Both the position numbers and the translations under genes were made by a program. The notes below the pieces were generated by a model. That model saw nothing but the letters and a program-made list of their open reading frames with translations, did not search any database and had not been told where the DNA came from. Shown one piece after another: positions 59,456-64,000 of a DNA stretch of 64,000 bases. The DNA is taken from positions 186,001-250,000 of the forward strand of contig NBBA01000005.1 in NCBI GenBank assembly GCA_002794785.1, read 5' to 3'. Each line of letters begins with the position of its first letter. Position 1 is the stretch's first letter. This DNA is from Coniferiporia sulphurascens. Lineage: Eukaryota > Basidiomycota > Agaricomycetes > Hymenochaetales > Hymenochaetaceae.

Positions 59456-61771
59456 CTAAGGCGATCTGCCGGAGATCTCGTCTCCAAGCCGCTCGCGGAC
59501 ACGCATAAGCGCGCGTCCGAGCTCGTTCGTGCCCTGCCCGACGGGCCCGGTGCCCCAGAACGCATCGGTTGCCTCTGCGTACTCGAGTACCGCGCGTCCC
59601 GTGCTGAGAAGGAGGTCCATCAGGTCCGGATGCTGCACGAATTTGAGGTACAGTATTTTCTCCATCTGTAGCAACAGTGGTAGAAATCAGTCAATCAAAT
59701 AGCCCATTCTCCCAAAGATCAAGAACCGAGGAAGCCATACCTTGCGCAACACGACGCGTTCCCAGTCCTTCCTCACGTGGCGCTGCAGCGAGCCTACAAC
59801 ACTCGCCAGCGCCCCCAAATCCTCCGCCCGGCGCACGCGCTCCGCAAGGTCGTCCCTCCGCCCGATAAACTTGTGCGCTTCGAGCAGATGCGCCGCGCTC
59901 GGGTACAATGCACCCTTGTACAGCACGCGATGCGGCGAATAGTGACACAGCCCACCGTACCCCGGCGTCCCCGCATCAAACCGGATCGGTTCCGCGGACC
60001 CTTCCTCATCATACGATGTCGAAGACGAGGACCTCGACGCCGATGGGGCCGAGGGCCCCTGCCCTGCCCTCAGCGGCGGCACCATCCCCGGTGATTGCGG
60101 GTACATGGGCTGAGACCCCATCCCAGACCCGTACTCAGAGCCCGCAGCAGGCATCGCAGGCGTCGGCATCGGCATGAACCCAACCGGTGGCTCCTCCAGC
60201 ACCGGCTCGAGTCCGGACTCCGAGAAATTGCGGTCACGATCACGGCGGCGCCGACTAAACGGCACACGCATAGAGAACGAGCGCCCAAGCCCCAAGCCTG
60301 TCCCACCAAACGCTGACGACGACGACGTCCCAGTCCCCAACGCCGACCCGTCGTTCTCCGAGCCCAGACCTGTACCCGCGGCCCCGGCGCGCACGAACTC
60401 CGAGAACTCCGGCATCGTGTCGTGTCGCCTGTGGCCCGAGCCGAAGCCGCGCTCACGGTCACGATCGCGGTCGTGCGACTTGAACGGATTGAGCTTTGCG
60501 AGCACGCGCCCGAGTCCCCCGGAGCTCTCGTCCGTGAGCCAGCCTTCGGGGTATACGTCCTTCTCATGTCCCTCGTATGCACTCCCAACAAGCAGCCCGC
60601 GATACTTCTTGCTCAAATACACATCGCGCGGGAGCTCCGGGAGCGGATTCTTAAGCGGCGTCCGCGCCTGCTCGCCGTGAGGGCCATGCGGGCCGAGCGA
60701 CGCGAGCGCAGTGCCGCTGAGGAGGTGCGGAGGGATCGCTGACTCCTGCGGCGGCTCAGGCAGCGGATTGTTTGCAAGGGGGCCGGTGGAGGGACTGCGG
60801 GACAGCGAAGGCGGGAGTCCCTGCTGGGGCATGTCGACCCAGCTGGGCTGCGGTGAACGTCCGTCCTGGGGGTACGGATTTCGCTGCTGCTGATCTTGGA
60901 AGTTGGAAACAGATGGCTCGGGCATCTGGGGGTACGGAGAAAGGGATGACTGAGGCTGAGGGAACTGGGGTTCCGGTACTGGGACTGGGGGCATCGGAGG
61001 AGCTGCCTGGTGTTGCGGAACCTCAGGCTGCGGCATCTGAACATTAGGCGATAGCGGCATCTGCGACTGCGGTCCCGACGCCTGCATATTCGGGTTCGGA
61101 CTGCGGTACATCTGGGACTGTGACATTTGCGCGCCGGGAACCTGAAGTTGCGACATTTGCTGGCCAAACGAGGGCTGCACCTGTGGTTGGGGCATCTGCG
61201 CGCCCGGACCCGGTGAGAACGACATCTGGGATTCCGGCATCTGCGCGCCGGGTTGGTATTGATTTTGCAGCGGATATTGCATTTGCATTTGCTGCTGCTG
61301 CTGCTGCTGTTGTTGTTGTTGCAGCGGGTACTGAGGCTGAGGCTGGCCCTGCCCCTGGCCCACAGGAGGGCCCGAAATTTGCTGCATAGGGTGCATGACC
61401 AGAGGGACTAGCCTACATCAATCAGCCACAAAAAAAGGCGGGGAGACGCGAGCACACGACCCACATATAATCTGGGGCTGCTGGACAGGTTGCTGCGGGT
61501 ACATCCCCGGGTACGGCGACTGGCCCTGGGGCGGCGGCATCATACCTGGAGATGTCCCATAGCCTGAGTAAGGCGACACGAAGCTCTGGCCCGCCGGCGG
61601 CTGCCCCCATCCATTCGCCCCGGCCTGGGCATGCGAGAAGTACGAAGACGTGGCGGACGAGCCGGGAGAGTAGATGTTCTTGAAGTTGGAGTTGCGTTTC
61701 GAGCGTCCGCCGCTCGTGGGCGGGACATCATAACTGTACTCGTAGCTGTGCCTCGACGGGTTGGCGCCCAT
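59456..61771 (-). CDS. NADAR-domain protein with disordered Gln/Pro-rich N-terminus
   Basis: The C-terminal 140 residues form a NADAR (YbiA/DUF1768-like) domain: GTPGYGGLCHYSPHRVLYKG, YPSAAHLLEAHKF, then across the last intron MEKILYLKFVQHPDLMDLLL, TDAFWGTGPVGQGTNELGRA and LMRVRERLG. NADAR enzymes act on ADP-ribose-related or riboflavin-pathway N-glycosides; the substrate here is unknown. Three exons: about 61771-61455, about 61395-59740, and 59691-59456. About 700 residues, so the domain is a small part. The N-terminus MGANPSRHS fits an N-myristoylation signal (Gly2, Ser6), suggesting membrane attachment. The middle has tandem PQ/MSQ-rich repeats, an 11-Gln run (61289-61321) and a Ser/Arg-rich stretch. 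It is divergent from SAP18. Confidence 0.82.
61289..61321 (-). repeat. CAG/CAA triplet run coding for 11 Gln
   Basis: On the minus strand: four CAA, six CAG, one CAA, in frame in the NADAR gene. Mixed codons suggest some age, but it may vary in length between strains. Confidence 0.85.
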
Positions 61772-62173
61772 GTGCTGAGCAGCTATAGAGATAGCGGCCT
61801 ATTCAAGTCCTGGTCCCCCGATTGTGGTTCTGTAAATCGCACGTGTACTTAATAGAGATTGAGCGGATCTGGAGGCAGTTCGAGGTGAAGGGAAGGACAA
61901 GCGTCCTCGTCGCGTCCGAGCAGATGGGTCAGTGGTGGCGACCGCGTTGGAAGAAGGAAATGCTCGTCCGCAACGTTGCCTACACGAGGCCAGAGCGTGC
62001 GATCACCAGCAGGTTCACTCAACACGTTGTGGGCCAAAAACGCTGCACTCAATAAAGCACGCGATTTGGCTGAATGAAAGAAATGGTTTTGGTGTGACAT
62101 TGTCACACTCAACTGCCGAAGTGTTCGCAACACTCGCGTTGAGCTCAAGCAAGCTACTGCGACATTATCCACG
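61772..62173. other. divergent promoter NADAR/SAP18
   Basis: About 400 bases between two divergent starts. Contains short frames only. Confidence 0.45.
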
Positions 62174-63303
62174 ATGGACTCCCCAATGACAACAAGGGCT
62201 ATCGTCGACAGAGAAAAGGCAAGCAGAAGACTTTACTTCTTATGTATCCCGCATTCTTACAATACTTCAGACGGCGCCGTTCCTCGTGAGGACGTTCGTC
62301 AAGATTGGGGGTTTCCACCGCGTCGACTTTTTCGAGGATGGAACACTGCCCACCACTGACGAGCACCAGATCTTCACATGGTAAGCCCGCCCACACCTCT
62401 GTATCGTCATTTACTCACTTGTAAAACAGGAAAGACGCCTCTCTAAAAGAGGTCCTCACCTCACTGCGTCTCTCCGCGCCTCTCAGCCCGGAGGTCCGGC
62501 ACCCGCTCGCAAAATTTGCTTTTCGCGCGCTCTATGCCGACGCCACCGCGCGCGGACGCATCACACACCGCGACCTCGGCACCGTCTACTCACGCGACGT
62601 CCTCGGCGAACCAGGCACGCTCAACACACCCGCAGCGCGCCTACTCGACGACGGCGAGCGCGAGCGCGAGCACGCAAATGAGCACCCCCAGACCGACCGT
62701 TCGCTCGAGGAGCTGCGTTTCGTGCCAGGCGACTACATGTGCGTCTCTGTCATCCTCCCCAAGCACCTCGCGAGCGGCCCGGGTACGGGTGCGGGTGCGG
62801 GTGGCGATGTTGCGATTCGCGGCGCTGCTGCGCTGGGCGTGGCCGCAAACGGCTGGAAGGGCGTACGCGCACCGAGTCCCCCTGGCCCGCCCGGTGGACT
62901 TGGGCGTGGCGGTGGGCACTGGAGAGGCGGGTCGGACGCTATGGCGGGGAGAGGCCGGCCCGGGGGCCCAGGCGGAAGCGGGCGAGGCGAGCGCCCGAGG
63001 GGGCCTGTTGATCGAGATGTAGTCGATCGAGACCGCGAGAGGGAAAGGGACAGGCGTGTGCCTCCCCCAAGACGCGGACGGAAGTCGCCCCCGCACAGAG
63101 GAGGGTTCGGGGGCCGTGACCGCGACCGCGACATTATCGGACGGGACCGTGATATTAGACGCGAGCGTGAATTAGGACGAGACAGGGATCGAGAGCGCGA
63201 GGGTGGTTTGGGGCGGGAGCGTGATGTTGGACGAGGCGGCGGACGGTCGAGGTCGCGTTCTCGTTCGCGGTCTCCGCCGAGGAGGAAGTCGAGGTACGAC
63301 TGA
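62174..63303 (+). CDS. SAP18: SAP18-like protein with RS/RD-rich tail
   Basis: SAP18 is a ubiquitin-fold subunit shared by Sin3 histone-deacetylase and ASAP/PSAP splicing complexes. Exons 62174-62218, 62271-62380 and 62430-63303 give 342 residues, against about 150 for animal SAP18. Core: VDREKTAPFLVRTFVKIGGF, HRVDFFEDGTLPTTDEHQIF, TWKDASLKEVLTSLRLSAPL, KFAFRALYADATARGRITHR, LGTVYSRDVLG, LRFVPGDYMCVSVILPK. The extra 170 residues are Gly/Ala-rich, then alternating Arg-Asp/Arg-Glu, ending in an SRSRSRSRSP run and a basic tail, which is splicing-factor-like. Intron 1 begins GC (GCAAGC), with CAG end; joining there restores the conserved DREKTAPF. In-frame Met at 62186 (fifth codon) is an alternative start. 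Confidence 0.9.
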
Positions 63304-63675
63304 GGTCGATGTGTGTGTCGTCTGCCGTGTTTTTTTTTGTACGTGCGTCCTTGTCGAAAACCACAGCCTCGCCTCATGGGCCGAGGGGGGCGGGGGGACT
63401 TGTGTCTGGTATTTGTCTACACTGTCTAGTCCATTTATTATAATACTAGGCTCTGTGTCCGAACCCGGGCCCATAGTCGGCCATACTGAATCTATTATCT
63501 TAAATCTTACGTCATAAATCACGCCATGTCACAGTAACTCAGGCGCAGCGCGTCAGCACCGTGCGCGTGCCACCACCAGGCTCAATTTCTCAGAGCTCTG
63601 CTGATAGTAATATATTAATGCGGCCACCACTGGCAGTACCCGCCTCTCTCGCCTCTCCAACACCTCCAGCAAACT
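63304..63675. other. intergenic region
   Basis: About 370 bases between the SAP18 stop and the next start on the same strand. No coding signal. A TAATATATTAAT stretch at 63607-63618 is TATA-like for the following gene. Confidence 0.5.
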
Positions 63676-64000
63676 ATGCCGCAGAAGCTCTCGCGCGCAG
63701 CCGTGGCGAGGTCCGCTAAGACGAAGGCGAGGTCCCAGGCTCAGGCTCAGGCTGCCAGTGACGCGAAGGGCAAGGCGAAAGACAAGGAGAAGGAGAAAGG
63801 CAAGGGCAAAGAGAAGGAGGGGGAGAAGGAGGAGGAGGTAGCGGGAGGCATGGACGTCGATTCCCCGCCTGGGCCGCCTCCGGTAGTACCAGAGACGAAA
63901 GAGGACGAACAGCTCCGCCAGCTCGCGCGCATGCTCATTCCGGACCCCTCGCGCGGTCTACGTCGGTTACCTTGTACGCCGCGTTTTCGGCCACGCGTTA
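63676..64000 (+). CDS. N-terminal part of an unrecognised gene, cut by the window end
   Basis: From ATG 63676 the frame reads MPQKLSRAAVARSAKTKARS, a strongly Lys/Glu-rich disordered stretch, then MDVDSPPGPPPVVPETKEDE and QLRQLARMLIPDPSRG, open to the end of the window. The basic-acidic leader followed by a short conserved-looking helix is common in nucleolar or chromatin proteins, but no domain is visible yet. A splice near the right edge is possible because the text after PDPSRG becomes irregular. The TATA-like sequence 60 bases upstream and CT-rich leader support the start. Confidence 0.55.
   Translation, partial: MPQKLSRAAVARSAKTKARSQAQAQAASDAKGKAKDKEKEKGKGKEKEGEKEEEVAGGMDVDSPPGPPPVVPETKEDEQLRQLARMLIPDPSRGLRRLPCTPRFRPRV

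Overview
The window is nuclear DNA of a filamentous basidiomycete, most likely an Agaricomycete. The evidence is dense protein genes broken by very short introns (mostly 43-80 bases) with GT/GC...AG ends, Boi/Pob1-, Emw1/TTC27- and Smc5-type fungal orthologues, CT-rich promoters, and no operons, rRNA or CRISPR. I found no convincing tRNA. Exon models were built by hand from splice sites and reading phase. Where a full set of exons is given, the coding lengths sum to multiples of three.

Left block (1-20.9 kb) is housekeeping: type I methionine aminopeptidase (+), nucleoporin Nup188 (-), TFIID subunit Taf4 (+), aspartate-semialdehyde dehydrogenase (-), exosome subunit Rrp43 (+), Smc5 (-) and a family 17 glycosyltransferase (+). 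Strands alternate, giving convergent 3' ends and short shared promoters (Nup188/Taf4, Hom2/Rrp43).

Middle block (20.9-40.2 kb) is a gene-poor accessory region. It holds four paralogous minus-strand genes (A 23.4-25.0, B 31.4-32.8, C 34.9-36.4, D 37.0-38.6 kb) of a fungal family I cannot name functionally. All four have the same four-exon plan: exon 2 is 78 nt and exon 3 is 773 nt in every copy, and exon 4 is 149/149/149/146 nt. C carries an in-frame stop, D has an in-frame stop between an ancestral-looking start and a second Met, and A has switched one donor from GT to GC. A single-pass membrane protein gene (28.4-29.9 kb) lies between A and B. Around these are decayed duplicate fragments: two relics of one membrane-protein gene, two related exon-like blocks, a repeat pair with a 28-base perfect palindrome, and a broken gene at 22.7 kb. 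This is the most unusual part of the window.

Right block (40.2-64 kb) is housekeeping again: ITPase (-), EMC6 (+), a small conserved fungal protein (+), TTC27/Emw1 (-), a Boi/Pob1-like SH3-SAM-PH protein with a C-terminal CH-like domain (-), a possible truncated membrane gene (-), NEDD8 (+), a LARP7/Pof8-like La protein (-), a NADAR-domain protein with a myristoylation-like N-terminus (-), SAP18 with an RS/RD tail (+), and the start of one further gene (+). Shared themes are nuclear transport and transcription (Nup188, Taf4, SAP18), RNA processing (Rrp43, LARP7-like), genome stability (Smc5, ITPase) and polarity/secretion (Boi, EMC6, TTC27).
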